A model generated the notes under the pieces. The model did not search any database. It was not told the origin of the DNA and was given only the letters and a program-made list of their open reading frames with translations. A stretch of 64,000 nt of DNA from NCBI GenBank assembly GCA_963682025.1, contig OY821519.1, positions 132,719,612-132,783,611 on the forward strand, read 5' to 3'. Shown here one piece after another: positions 46,180-56,733 of the stretch (the first letter of the stretch is position 1; each line of letters begins with the position of its first letter). The DNA is from Cordilura impudica. Taxonomy: Eukaryota; Arthropoda; Insecta; Diptera; Scathophagidae. Position numbers and translations under genes: made by a program.

Positions 46180-46991
46180 AGAAAATTATAGTCGATCTAG
46201 ACCGACTATACGATACCCTATACCATGCGTTTAGAGACCCTATCTCTCAGGCCCAACTAACTGGATATAGAAAATAAGCATAAACCAAATTTGAGTGGGA
46301 TTTTTATTAATTTTTTCGGCTGCAGATATGAAAAAGTTCATATCGGATACTATATCTATATGGGGACTAGGCCCAAAAATGGACCGATCCTGACCATGTT
46401 TGGTAAAGTCCCTTGTATTTTGCAAAAATATATACAAACAAAATTTGAGAAGAATCTGCAATATTTTTGTTTTTTGATAGATTTAAGTAAAGATCGGGAA
46501 GCAGCTCTATATAGGGCCTATGACTAAGAGTTATCCAATAGGGATCATTTTTGGACTACTGATTAGTGGATGCAATATATACATACAAACCCAATTTGAC
46601 TAAGATTTGTATGATAATTTGGATCTTATGGCAATATATGTTGATTTCATAGGGGTCATTTGTATGGGGGCTAGGTCTGAACATGGACCGATTCTCACCA
46701 ATTTCAATAGCGTTCATCCCATGGCCGATAAAAGATCAAATACCAAATTTCATCAAAATATGTTCATATTTGCGACCTGCAGTTTGATTACAAGCTTTAC
46801 ATGGACACACAGACGGACGGACGGACGGACGGACGGACGGACGGACGGACGGACATCGTTAAATCGAATCAGATAGTGATTCTGATTCGATCGGTATAAC
46901 TAAAGATGGGTGTAGGTCAAATATTTTTGGTTGTTACAAACAGCAGCACAAAGTCATTATACCCAAACCACATAGTGGTATAGGGTATAAT
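46180..46991 (+). repeat. TATAGTCGG repeat, copy R3 (complete)
   Basis: Head palindrome TATAGTCGATCTAGACCGACTATA region at 46187-46210, GATACCCTATACC next, and tail CCACATAGTGGTATAGGGTATAA to 46991. This is a full-length copy of about 810 bp and useful as reference. It contains an expanded GGAC run. Confidence 0.85.
46812..46854. repeat. (GGAC)n microsatellite inside R3
   Basis: About ten uninterrupted GACG units. The other copies of the repeat have three to six at this position, so it expanded here after insertion. Confidence 0.9.
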
Positions 46992-47514
46992 TAAACATCA
47001 TATAAATAGTATTTGCACGGACTATCTATTCATTTATTAGACACGCATTATAATGCTTAAATACTCGTGTTTTTAACAAGAACCTAAGGTTTTAGTAGGT
47101 TTTCTATGGTGATCAGAGTTCAGAAAAAAACACACACTTAATCAAAAAAACTCGTACATATATGTAAACAAACATAGCTCAGGCTAATAAACCCATATTT
47201 ATATTTTCATATCAATTATGTGTGTTTCTAAATTTTGTACGATGCCCAACACAATCATGACTGTGTTTCGTTTTAATATTTCATTATCTACACGAACATT
47301 TTTCTATCACGTATTTTCGAACACACATAAACCACACAGATTCGAGTGTAGCTTTATTTTAAGTTCGTTTTCTTGCACGTGTACTGCTAAAAAAAAATAA
47401 CATGTTCTTAAAACATTATCCACTCGCTATCGGAAAAATCTGAAGCATCCCTATGATAACGACAACAATTGTTAAAACCAAATTTATTAAAAAAATCTAA
47501 AATAATTCATAAGC

Positions 47515-47590
47515 AGTTAAAAAAAAATAAAAATAAAAATAAAAATAAAAAGATAATAATAAAAATAAAAAAAAAATAAAAATATAAAGA
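47515..47590. repeat. A-rich AAATAAAAAT tract
   Basis: Units of AAAAAT and AAAATA just before copy R4. Confidence 0.8.
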
Positions 47591-47605
47591 TAGTATAAAC
47601 AAGTA

Positions 47606-48376
47606 AAAAAATTATAGTCGGTCTAGACAGACTATACGATACCCTATACCATGGCTTAGAGACCCTATCTCTTCGGTCCAACTAATTGGATATAGAAAAT
47701 AAGCATAAACCGTATTTGAGTGGCATTGTTATTATTTTTTTTTGGCTGCAGATATGCAAAAGTTCATATCGGATGCTATATTTATATGGGGACTGGGTCG
47801 AAAAATGGACTGATCCTGAACATATTTGGTAAAGTCACTTATATTTTGAAAAAATATATACAAACCAAATTTGAAAAAAAATTTGTGCAATATTTTTGTT
47901 TTTTGATAGATTTAAGTGAAAATCGGGAAGCAGCTCTATATGGGGCCTATGATTAAGAATTGTCTTATAGGGATTTTTGTTTTGGATTACTGATTAATGG
48001 ATATAATAAACACATACAAACCCAATTTCACTGAGATCTATATGATAATTTGGATCTTATGGCAATTTATGTCGTTTTCATAGAGGTCATTTGTATGGGG
48101 ACTAGGTCTGAACATAGACCGAAATTCACCAATTTCACCGATAAAAGCTTATGTACCAAATTTCATCAAAATATATTCATATTTGCGACCTGTAGTTTGA
48201 TTACAAGGTTTACATGGACACACAGACGGACGGACGGACGGACATCGTTAAATGGACTCAGAAAGTGATTATGAGTATCGGTATAAAAAAAGATGGGTCT
48301 AGGTCAAATATTTTTGGTAGTTACAAACAGCAGCACAAAGTCATTATACCCAAACCACATAGTGGTATAGGGTATA
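47606..48376 (+). repeat. TATAGTCGG repeat, copy R4 (complete)
   Basis: Head TATAGTCGGTCTAGACAGAC at 47614, GATACCCTATACC next, GGAC run at 48227-48243, tail CCACATAGTGGTATAGGGTATA. A part of the second half (about 25 bp near 48138) is missing compared with R3. It is inserted between the arms of the hAT-like element. Confidence 0.85.
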
Positions 48377-48750
48377 AAAAGAAAACAGAGAAATTTTATA
48401 TGTTGTTTATGACTTAATTTCGTTTTTTTTTTTCGATCGCGAGTGGATAATGTTTTAATTTTTAGATGTTCACGTTGAAGAACATGTTCCGTTTTTTATC
48501 AGTAGACGTGCAAGAACACGAACTTAAAATAAAGCTACACTCGAATCTGTGTGGTTTATGTGTGTTTCGAACACACATAAAATACGTGATAGAAAAATGT
48601 TCGTGTAGGTAACGAAATATTAAAACGAAACACAGTCATGATGTGTTCGGCACCGTCTAAAATTTAGAAACACACATAATTGATATGAAAATAAAAATAT
48701 GTGTTGGAACAGAACATTGTGTGTTTCATGTGTGTATTTTCTGAACCTTG

Positions 48751-49084
48751 ATGGTGATACTTATGAATTTTAAATCAAAACTGATATACAGTTGTGTGAT
48801 ATGATAAAGAGCCACAACTAATCTAAAATACAACAAAATTAGAAACACTATTTTTTGTGTAACATTATCTTATTTTTACTCAAATTCAGTATAAACTTAA
48901 CATATTAGAATATCAATGCAGAAATTCACACTAAAAAATCGTATTTACATAAAAATGTTTCAAATTGCATTGTTTTGTCTGTAAACAAAAATAAAGCCAT
49001 CAAATTTAGTTGTCTAAAATAAAATAAAAATAAAATACAGAGATAACGTTTTAGTTTATCTCAGTACTTAGTAGAATATCTATT
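48751..49084. other. Unassigned spacer
   Basis: AT-rich, no gene recognised. Confidence 0.35.
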
Positions 49085-49840
49085 ATTTTAATAACAGCTA
49101 AGCAGCTTCTAGAATAATCTTCCAAACAGCTTCAATCAATGCCCATAGCTCAATCTTATTAGATGGATACTTTCCTTTAAGAGCCATTTTAAATTTCTCA
49201 TGACAAGTTATTAATAGGATTTAAGTCTGACGGCTATGAAGGCCAGCATAAAGCCTCGACCCTATTGTTTTCGAACCAAATATTTGCCCGCTTCGGTGTG
49301 TGTTTCAGATAATTTTCTATTCGAAACACACATTTTGTATAAGGAATCATGATGCTTTTTAAAATTTGTTTATAATACACAGCGTCCACAGTACCCTCAA
49401 TCCGAAACAAAGGTCCTCTACCATAGTAGAAAAAACAGCCCCCACTACCATATTTGACGGTTTTGATGGTGTTGTGCGGTCTACGTACAAGAAGGTCGCT
49501 TCTGTCACATTTAAACAAATTCGCTTATGGGCCAATTCACATGTTCTCTGGCGAATTCCAATCTATTTTTATAGTTTGTTTGGAAAGGTATGGAGCTTTT
49601 CGGGCATTTCTTTGCTTTGAAATTGTTTTGAATTAAAATTTTTCTCATCGCCATCCAGTTAATATTCCTCTTTAAGGGCGGAAGATATAACAAAAGGGCC
49701 CTTTTTTACATAACGTATTAGTTTTCGTTTAAAAATCTCCATAATATTCGATTTATGCCCTCTGTTTTCTGGTATGAACTTAAATTTTACAGTGTTTTCT
49801 ACAATTTTTTTTAGCATCTACCAACTTGAGCCATTTTTTT
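49085..49840 (-). pseudogene. Tc1 transposase remnant
   Basis: Minus-strand blocks in order: the frame at 49693-49511 with YKNRLEFAREHVNWPISEF; then, after the catalytic-domain start is damaged, the frame at 49518-49234 with FKCDRSDLLVRRP (the usual S-D-E block is damaged), VKYGSGGCFFYYGRGPLFRI and a T-V-D-A-V-Y-Y-K-Q-I-L block. The QQDNDPKHTS motif with the second catalytic aspartate is reduced to ENYLKHTPKRANIWFENN. The end, near 49230-49100, has W-P-S then D-L-N-P-I. Two catalytic acidic residues are lost. Terminal repeats were not found. Confidence 0.75.
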
Positions 49841-50632
49841 TTTGTAGCTGTTACATATTTTATAGTTCTTTTTTATTATTACCGGGTGGTCATGACTGCA
49901 ATTCTTACATCTGCCCATTCTGGAGTCTAGATAGTAATTATTTACTCCGATTATCACTATGTCAATTATTTTCAATTGTATAAACATTTTACATTTTGTG
50001 GCAACATTTGACATCTAAAATTAAATTGCCAACATGTTGGTAATTTGTTTTTGTTTGACAGCCGGATTTTTTGTTAGTTTATAACATGAAATGCAAACGA
50101 AATTAATAGAAAATTACGAGATGTTAGTTCAGCCAATTTTTGTTTTCAGTTTATATGACACAGTGAAAACCAAGCATTAGTATATTAAGAAAAATAAACA
50201 AAACTAACTTTTTGTTTTAAATTCATAACCGAATTAGACTTTTGCGTTTATATTTTCTTTTCTATTAAATTGACTCTATTTTATTGCACACTTCTTTGTA
50301 TAACCATCGATATAAAGACAATGACCGAAAGAACAATAATGCTCAAATTGTATTGAAAACGACGGGACTGATAAGACGAATCAATGAAGTTCAGCAATTA
50401 TTGACATGAAACACTTGGCAAGTGATTTTAAAAAACGCTAAAAGTTTTGAAGAGTAGGTGACTCTATTTCATATCATACAACTGTATACTCATCGTTGTT
50501 CTATTTTAGTGACGACGTATTTAATCTCTTTTTGATATAGCGGCTAGTTCGGGTTTAAGCGATTTCCCGAAGAAAACTGGTGGAAACCTTGTGCCCAAAA
50601 TATAGACAATATGGTTATCAATAATTTTATTT
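49841..50632. other. Unassigned spacer
   Basis: No gene or transposon end is recognised. Confidence 0.35.
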
Positions 50633-51423
50633 TTATACCGCATACCACTATGTGGTTTGGGTATAATGACTTTGTGCTGCTGTTTGTAACTACCAAAACT
50701 ATTTGATCTAGACCCATCTTTTATTATACCGATCGAATCAGAATCACTAACTGATTCAATTTAACGATGTCCGTCCGTCCGTCCGTCCGTCTGTGTGTCC
50801 ATGTAAACCTTGTAATCAAACTGCAGGTCGCAAATATGAATATATTTTGATGAAATTTGGTATATAAGCTTATATCGGCCATAGGATGAACGCTATTGAA
50901 ACTGGTGAAAATCGGTCCATGTTCAGACCTAGCCCCCATACAAATGACCCCTATGAAATCGACATAAATTGCCATAAGATCCAAATTGTCATATAGATCT
51001 TACTCAAATTGGGTTTGTATGCGTTTATTACATCCATTAATGAGTAGTCCAAAAATGATCCCTATGGGACAACTCTTAGTCATAGGCCCCATATAGAGGT
51101 GCTTCCCGATCTTCACTTAAATCTATCAAAATACAAAAATATTGCACTGATTCTTCTCAAATTTTGTTTGTTCACATTTTTGGAAAATACAAGAGACTTT
51201 ACTAAACAGTCAGGATCGGTCCATTTTTGGGCCTAGTCCCCATATAGATATAGCATCCGATATGAACTTTTTCATATCTGCAGCCAAAAAAATTAATAAC
51301 AATGGCACTCAAATTTGGTTTATGCTTATTTTCTATGTCCAGTTAATTGGGCCTATGAGATAGGATCTCTAAACGCATGGTATAGGGTATCATATAGTCG
51401 GTCTACACCGACTATAATTTTCT
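50633..51423 (-). repeat. TATAGTCGG repeat, copy R5 (complete)
   Basis: On plus it starts with TTATACCGCATACCACTATG and ends with GGTATAGGGTATCATATAGTC and the palindrome of the head (51393-51416). The GGAC run appears as GTCCGTCC at 50770-50790. It is complete and in the opposite orientation to R3 and R4. Its right edge is 18 bp from the Helitron at 51441. Confidence 0.85.
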
Positions 51424-51440
51424 TAGTTGTTATAAGTACA

Positions 51441-52909
51441 CTAGCACTGCGCCTCGCTATACCCATCGTAACCAAAATAAATAAACTGGGAATACATTTT
51501 TTAGAAAACCATTGTATTTATTTTTGGCGATTTTTGATTTGTCGATTTTTGTTTTTGCGATTTTAGATTTTGGGAACTTTTGATTTTGGCGATTGTTATT
51601 TCTGATTCTCGGTTTTGGCGATTTTTTTTTTTGTTTCTATTTTTGATTTTTGTTTTTTGCAATTTTTTATTTTGACGATTTTTGATTTTTAGCGATTTTT
51701 GTATTTTATCGATTTTTGGCTTTAGCGTTTTTTGTTTTCTGTGTTTTTTGATTTTGGCGACTTTTGATTTTGGCGATTTTTGTTATTCGCGATTTTCGGT
51801 TTTGTCGATTTTTGATTTTGCGATTCCGCCCATATATTACGCGACTACTCACTTAGGAAATTAATGTTTCAAGCACTTCATAGTTTTTTGTATAGGAAGT
51901 GCCACGCCCATTGGTCCGATATCGCCCATTTTATGTCCGGCTACTCACATTAATAATTCATGAACTCTTATAAAGTTCCAAGGCTTTTTCTATTATAGTA
52001 CTCCATGACATAAATATTTACGATAAATATATAAATATGACATAAATATTTACTTTGTAGGGGGTGCCACGCCCACTGGTCCAATCCCGTCTATTTTTTA
52101 TCAGACTACTCATATTAATAACTCATGAACTCTGACAAAGTTCCAAAGCTTTCATTATTACAGTACTCCAGATGTATGACATTAAATATTCACCTTGTTT
52201 GGGCGGTACCACACCCACTGATCTGATCCCGCCCATTTTTTTTTTTTAGTACTAACATTGATAACTTATAAACTCACACGCAGTCCCAAGGCTTTTGAAT
52301 CAACAGTTCTCCAGTTAAATGATATTAAATATTCACTTTGTATGGGGGTACTATGCCCACTGATCTGATCCCGCCCATTTTTTTTTCTAGTACTAACGTT
52401 GATAACTTATGAACTAACACAAAGTCCAAAAGCTTTCGCTACTATAGTACTCCAGTTATATTAAATACTTATTAAATACTTACTTTGTATGGGGGATGCC
52501 ATGTGCACTGGTCCGATCTTGCTCATTTTTTAACGGACTACTAACATTAATAACTCATGAACTCACACTAAGTCCCAAGATCTCATCTGCTACAATACTC
52601 CATATATATGACATTAAATATTTACTTTGTATAAGGGATGCCACGCCCATTGGTCCGATCCCGCCCATTTTTCCGCAACTCTTCCAATTATGTACATGTA
52701 CATAGTTTCAGAACTTTTGCTGTCGTGGTACTCCAGATATTAAAAGTTAAAAATAGCTTCTAAAAATTCACTTTATATGGGAGGCCTATTTTTCCTTCCG
52801 GATAGCCATTGTAAAAATTTCAAGACGATCGGTCCAGTAGTATAGTCTCCTATAAACTACAAACAAACGTACAAACATAAAAAATTCCATTTGTATACTA
52901 TATATAAGA
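51441..52909 (-). mobile_element. Complete non-autonomous Helitron with tandem units, 1469 bp
   Basis: The minus strand begins TCTTATATATAGTATAC after A (52909) and ends GGCGCAGTGCTAG before T (51441). The 5' region has TTTGTAGTTTATAGGAGAC and CTACTGGACCGATCGTC, a style common in insect Helitrons. It is followed by six or more units of 141-164 bp marked by GGGCGGGATCGGACCA-like blocks (on plus near 51900, 52064, 52205, 52347, 52496 and 52636) and by a GATTTTGGC minisatellite (51515-51830). A small GCGAGGCGC hairpin lies before the end. No protein is encoded. Confidence 0.85.
51515..51830. repeat. GATTTTGGC/GATTTTTG minisatellite
   Basis: Degenerate units of roughly 15-25 bp built of GATTTTTG, GATTTTGGC and TTTTTTG, inside the Helitron near its 3' end. 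The copy at 1-521 lacks it. Confidence 0.8.
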
Positions 52910-53639
52910 TTTACACTGTGAATTCGAAAATTTAAGACCTGCTGGCATACAAAAATATTCGTAAAACGGTGTTTTTAATACCTAACAAAAAAGGAACATC
53001 CAAGAAAGTGAAAAAGATTCTATAATAGTGATCCGGATATGGTGAAAAATTTAATACACATACACATCTCTGGCTCATGAGTTAATAAAAAAATGATTTT
53101 TTGATTATTGTAAAATATATAAATGATCCCGAACCGAACAAAAAAACTAATTATAGAAAATATTTTACATACTACTATTGTGCAAGCATTGCACAAGTGA
53201 TTCTTTCTTGCTGGGATATAAAAAAACATATAACAACAAATAAGGGTTAAATGCGGCTATGCCAAGTCCTTGACACTCTCCGTCTGTGCCATAAACTCAA
53301 TGGTATGTATAACCACTGTTGTGTACAGTTACCATTTGTGGATTCGTAACATTTAAATTCTAAAACAATTTAAATTTAAAATTCATAGCTGTTCTTTTTT
53401 GACCAGTATTTATTACAGTTTTTGATTTATTGTTTTATTTTTATAAAAACAATACTTAGTTTATAAATCTGTTTAACTTCTGTCAGAAAAAGTGCATCAT
53501 TCTCCTATTACACAGTGCAAACAGCCAATGTAGCAGGCGAGAAACTACTAGGCCAGTATAGTAAAACCTACAAAGGGTATGGCGTTCTCAGACTAAACTT
53601 TTTTCTTTAGGAAGAGGAAAAACCAAAAAACAACTAAAA
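52910..53639. other. Unassigned spacer
   Basis: No gene is recognised. Confidence 0.35.
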
Positions 53640-55080
53640 ACAAGATAATTATATTCGGTCTATGCCGACTATACGACTATAGAAATAGAAAAGAAGCATA
53701 ATCCAAATTTGAGTGGCTGTTATTTGCCTTCGGACATGAAAAAGTTCATAACAGATGCTATATTTATATGGGGACTAGGTCGAAAAATGGACCGATCCTG
53801 ACCATATTAGGAAATTTAGTTACTTTTTGAAAAAACGATATATAAAGCAAATTTATGCAATATTTTTGTTTATTAATAGATTTAAGTGAAGATGGAGCCT
53901 ATGACTAAGAATTGTCCTATATTGTTTATTTTCAGACTACTGATACATATTTGTAATAAACATACACAAACCCAATTTGAACAAGATCTATATGTTAATG
54001 CTGTGGTTTTCTAGAATATCCGCGTATGTCATAAAATCAAAATGTCAAGGGGAGCCAAAAAGCGTTATATTTGAAATTATGGGCTCGATATAAAGTTTTT
54101 AGAGCTTTTTATTTAACAGTCCTGTGGATATGGGCAATAAATACTTTATATAAAATTCTGAGTCAAAAATCTTCAGAGGAATAGATCCTAGAGAATGACG
54201 AAAAAACAATATGTGAATAATACTTAAAGTGTGTGCAGATAAAACAACTTATGTCGACAAACGTCGTTTTCTTTGAAAAAGAAAACTACCAATGCAACCA
54301 CCCATGTAGACATAAGTTGTTGTTGCTTGCAAAATGAATTTTTTTGTTTGTCAACAAAAAGTTAACGGGACTTAGGATCAGAATATAACAACGTTTCAAG
54401 AATAATAGTGACCAAAAATAACAGAAATAAACAGACAAGTTTTTATAAGTGGTTATAAACTGAAAAATAATCCAAAATTATTTTGCATTTTTTCATTAAT
54501 AACAACGTATGTCGCTATGTGTCGTTTTCAGAGAAAACAATTTGTCAGCGATCAAACGTAGGTTGACATACGTCGATAATGCTGCAAATTAATTAAATAA
54601 ACATTTAAGTTACGTCGTTATTTAAAGAAAAATCTCAGAAATGGACAATATTTTTTTTTTTTAATTTAATACATGTAAAGAGCGTTAAAAATTAATATAT
54701 TTGGCATCGTTAACTCAAAACTGACAAAAATGGACATACGCGGTTATTCCAGAAAACCACAGAATTAGGATATTATGACAATTTAAGTCGATCTCATAGG
54801 GGTGATTTGTATGGGGACCAGGTCTGAACATGGATCGTTTTTCACCAATTTAAATAGCGTTCATGCTATGGTCGATAGAAGCTTATGTACTAAATATCAT
54901 AAAAATATATTCTTATTTTCGACCTGCAATTTGATTACAAGGTGTACATAGACACAAAGACGGACGGATGGACGGACGGACAGACAGATGGGTCTAGATC
55001 AAATATTTTTGGTAGTTACAAACATCAGCAGTTACAAAGATCATTATACACTGACCACATAGTGGTATAAGGTATAATTA
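53640..55080 (+). repeat. TATAGTCGG repeat, copy R6, split by a 762-bp element
   Basis: Head TATTCGGTCTATGCCGACTATA (53652-53673), missing the next ~30 bp seen in other copies. Body to 54000, then resumption at 54763 (AATTAGGATATTATGACAATT) to the tail CCACATAGTGGTATAAGGTATAA (55080). R7 follows directly. Confidence 0.8.
54001..54762. mobile_element. Inverted-repeat element with CTGTGG ends, 762 bp
   Basis: CTGTGGTTTTCTAGAATATC and the following CGCGTATGTC (54001-54030) are inverted at 54733-54762 with few changes. AATG stands before and AATT after, probably a 4-bp target duplication with one change. TATGTCG or its complement is repeated at least six times in the element (for example 54252, 54311, 54508, 54568), often in inverted pairs. 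No coding capacity. Similar end and target length to the element at 55165. Confidence 0.75.
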
Positions 55081-56035
55081 GCCTGCAGATACGAAACATT
55101 TCATATAAGATGCTATATTTTTATGTGGACTGGGTCGAAAAAAGGACCGATTCTGACCATATTTCTGCGGTCACAAGCGATAACCGCCTAAGTCGACTTA
55201 AGAACGATTTGAGTTATGTGTGCTGTCATATTCTACTAAAAACGCTTTATATTTACGTGAAATCCTCATTTCTCTAACACTTTTTATTAAAAAGTTATTA
55301 ATGAAAACATACTGACCTAAAACGTAACAAAGCCCCATTACATTTATATAAACAGTTATTTTTCTCGAAAGAATGATATTCGCCGATTTGAGTTATGTAT
55401 ACTATCATATTCTACTAAGAAATCTTTACATTTACGTGAAATTCCCATTTCTCTAACACTTCTTTTTAAAAAGATATTAATACAAATATTCTGACCTAAG
55501 TCGTAATGAAGACCACAGATTTGGTAGACATTTGTTTTTGCAAAAAAAACATATGCAAACTAAATTTATGAAACATCTGTGCAATATTTTTGTTTTTAAA
55601 AGATTTAAGTGAAGATTTGGAAGCAGCTTTATATGAGGGCTATGACTAAGAATTGTCCTATAGAATGTATTTTTGAACTACTGATTAATGGATGTAATAA
55701 ACAGACATAAACCAAATTTGCCCGGGATATATGCTATAATTTGGATGTTATGGCAATTCAAGTCGATATCATTGGGGACTTTTGTATGGGGACTAGGTCT
55801 GAACATGCACCGAATATCACCAAGTTCAATGGCGTTCGCCCTATGGCCGGTGAAAGCTCATTTCATCAAAATATGTTCATAATTGCGAATTGTAGTTTAA
55901 TTACAAGGTTTATATGGACGCGCAGACAGACGGACGGATCGACTCTGAAAGTGGTTCAGAAAGTGGTTCTAAATCGATCGGTACAATTAAAGGTGGGTCC
56001 AGTTTGGTAGTTACAAACATCAGCACAAACACATG
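55081..56035 (+). repeat. TATAGTCGG repeat, copy R7, head missing, split by a 354-bp element
   Basis: It begins at GCCTGCAGATACGAAACATTT, the position about 110 bp into the full repeat, runs to ACCATATTT (55164), is interrupted, and resumes at 55519 with ATTTGGTAGACATT. GGAC run near 55925. The tail stops at AACATCAGCACAAACACATG, without the GGTATAGGGTATAA end. Confidence 0.8.
55165..55518. mobile_element. Inverted-repeat element with CTGCGGTC ends and internal direct repeat, 354 bp
   Basis: Ends CTGCGGTC and GACCACAG; ATTT is duplicated at both sides (55161-55164 and 55519-55522). Other copies of the host repeat show the uninterrupted site ATATTTGGTA. Inside, a block of about 115 bp beginning GATTTGAGTTATGT occurs twice (55209-55323 and 55385-55500). 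Non-coding. Confidence 0.75.
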
Positions 56036-56360
56036 ACACTCTGAAAATAGGCTTAAAACCAGTGTTGCCATAATTTTTTTTAGAAAAACTGACAATTTCT
56101 GAAAAAAAAACCTTTTTTTTAGTAAAAAAAAAAACTGATTTCAAAAAAATTGTAATAAAATCACATAAAATCCATTTTTAATTCAATTTTATTCAATTTT
56201 ATTAATCATATACATATAAAGAAATAAACTTAAATCAATTTTTAGTTCAAATATATTGAAAATAACATAAATAATAAAACTAAAAGTAAAAATAGCATAA
56301 CAACATTTTCAATAAATCACACTTTGAGATTTTAGTAAATTAATTAATTCTAGTTTCGTT
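56036..56360. other. A/T-rich spacer
   Basis: Homopolymer-rich, no gene recognised. Confidence 0.35.
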
Positions 56361-56733
56361 CTAGCGCATGTTGTTTTTTTTTTTTTGTATTAGATCAGAA
56401 TCTTCTACAGTTTTTTGTAGCAATGGAACCAAGTGATCCATTGCCGAAAATGAAATGTTATGCTCGGCGCAGAAAGCTGCCAAGTGAACCTCAATATTAC
56501 TCACTTTTGAATTGAATTTTCCTGCATCGTTGAAAAAAGTACTGGATCCAGTATGTAATTTAATTGCCTTCGCTTTATCAATATGTTTAAGTGTCATAGC
56601 GTGTGCTTTTAAATCTTTGATTCCGCCTAGCTCTTTTAGTTCACAATTACAAACTTTGCAAAAGACCAAATTACTTTCACTTTTCCGTATCCAAGATTTT
56701 AATAATTCATGCTCTTCCCACGATTTGATTTAA
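56361..56733 (-). pseudogene. hAT-type transposase N-terminal zinc-finger fragment
   Basis: The minus-strand frame (56733 to 56361) begins in IKSWEEHELLKSWIRKSES and has a Cys-Cys/His-His finger: FCKVCNCELKE, then DLKAHAMTLKHIDKAKA. The second part has HLAAFCAEHNISFSAMDHLV, like the region after the finger in insect hAT-related transposases. It ends after E-D-S-D-L-I-Q in K-rich sequence. A domesticated gene is possible but there is no catalytic domain next to it. The upstream exon-like stretch (56818-56740) is in another frame. Confidence 0.55.

Larger units (their letters stand above)
47114..48750. mobile_element. hAT-like foldback element, perfect 8-bp target duplication, with R4 inside
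   Basis: The ends are CAGAGTTCAGAAAA (47114) and the complement of CAAGGTTCAGAAAA (48750). ATGGTGAT is exact on both sides (47106-47113 and 48751-48758). The arms are inverted for about 300 bp (47210-47440 against 48440-48690), with blocks such as CACACAGATTCGAGTGTAGC on the left and its complement on the right. The middle is occupied by the TATAGTCGG repeat R4 (47606-48376) and an A-rich tract. No transposase is encoded. Confidence 0.85.

Noticed and set aside
46811..46856. CRISPR or other spaced repeat array
   Set aside because: The GGAC units are contiguous with no spacers; it is a simple microsatellite.
46607..46876. Proteins with a TDGRTDGRT tail in TATAGTCGG repeats
   Set aside because: The tail is the translated GGAC array; equivalent frames in the other copies are broken at different places, so there is no conserved protein.
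51841..52790. Independent satellite DNA array
   Set aside because: The units lie within clear Helitron termini (A-TC to CTAG-T), so they are annotated as part of that element.
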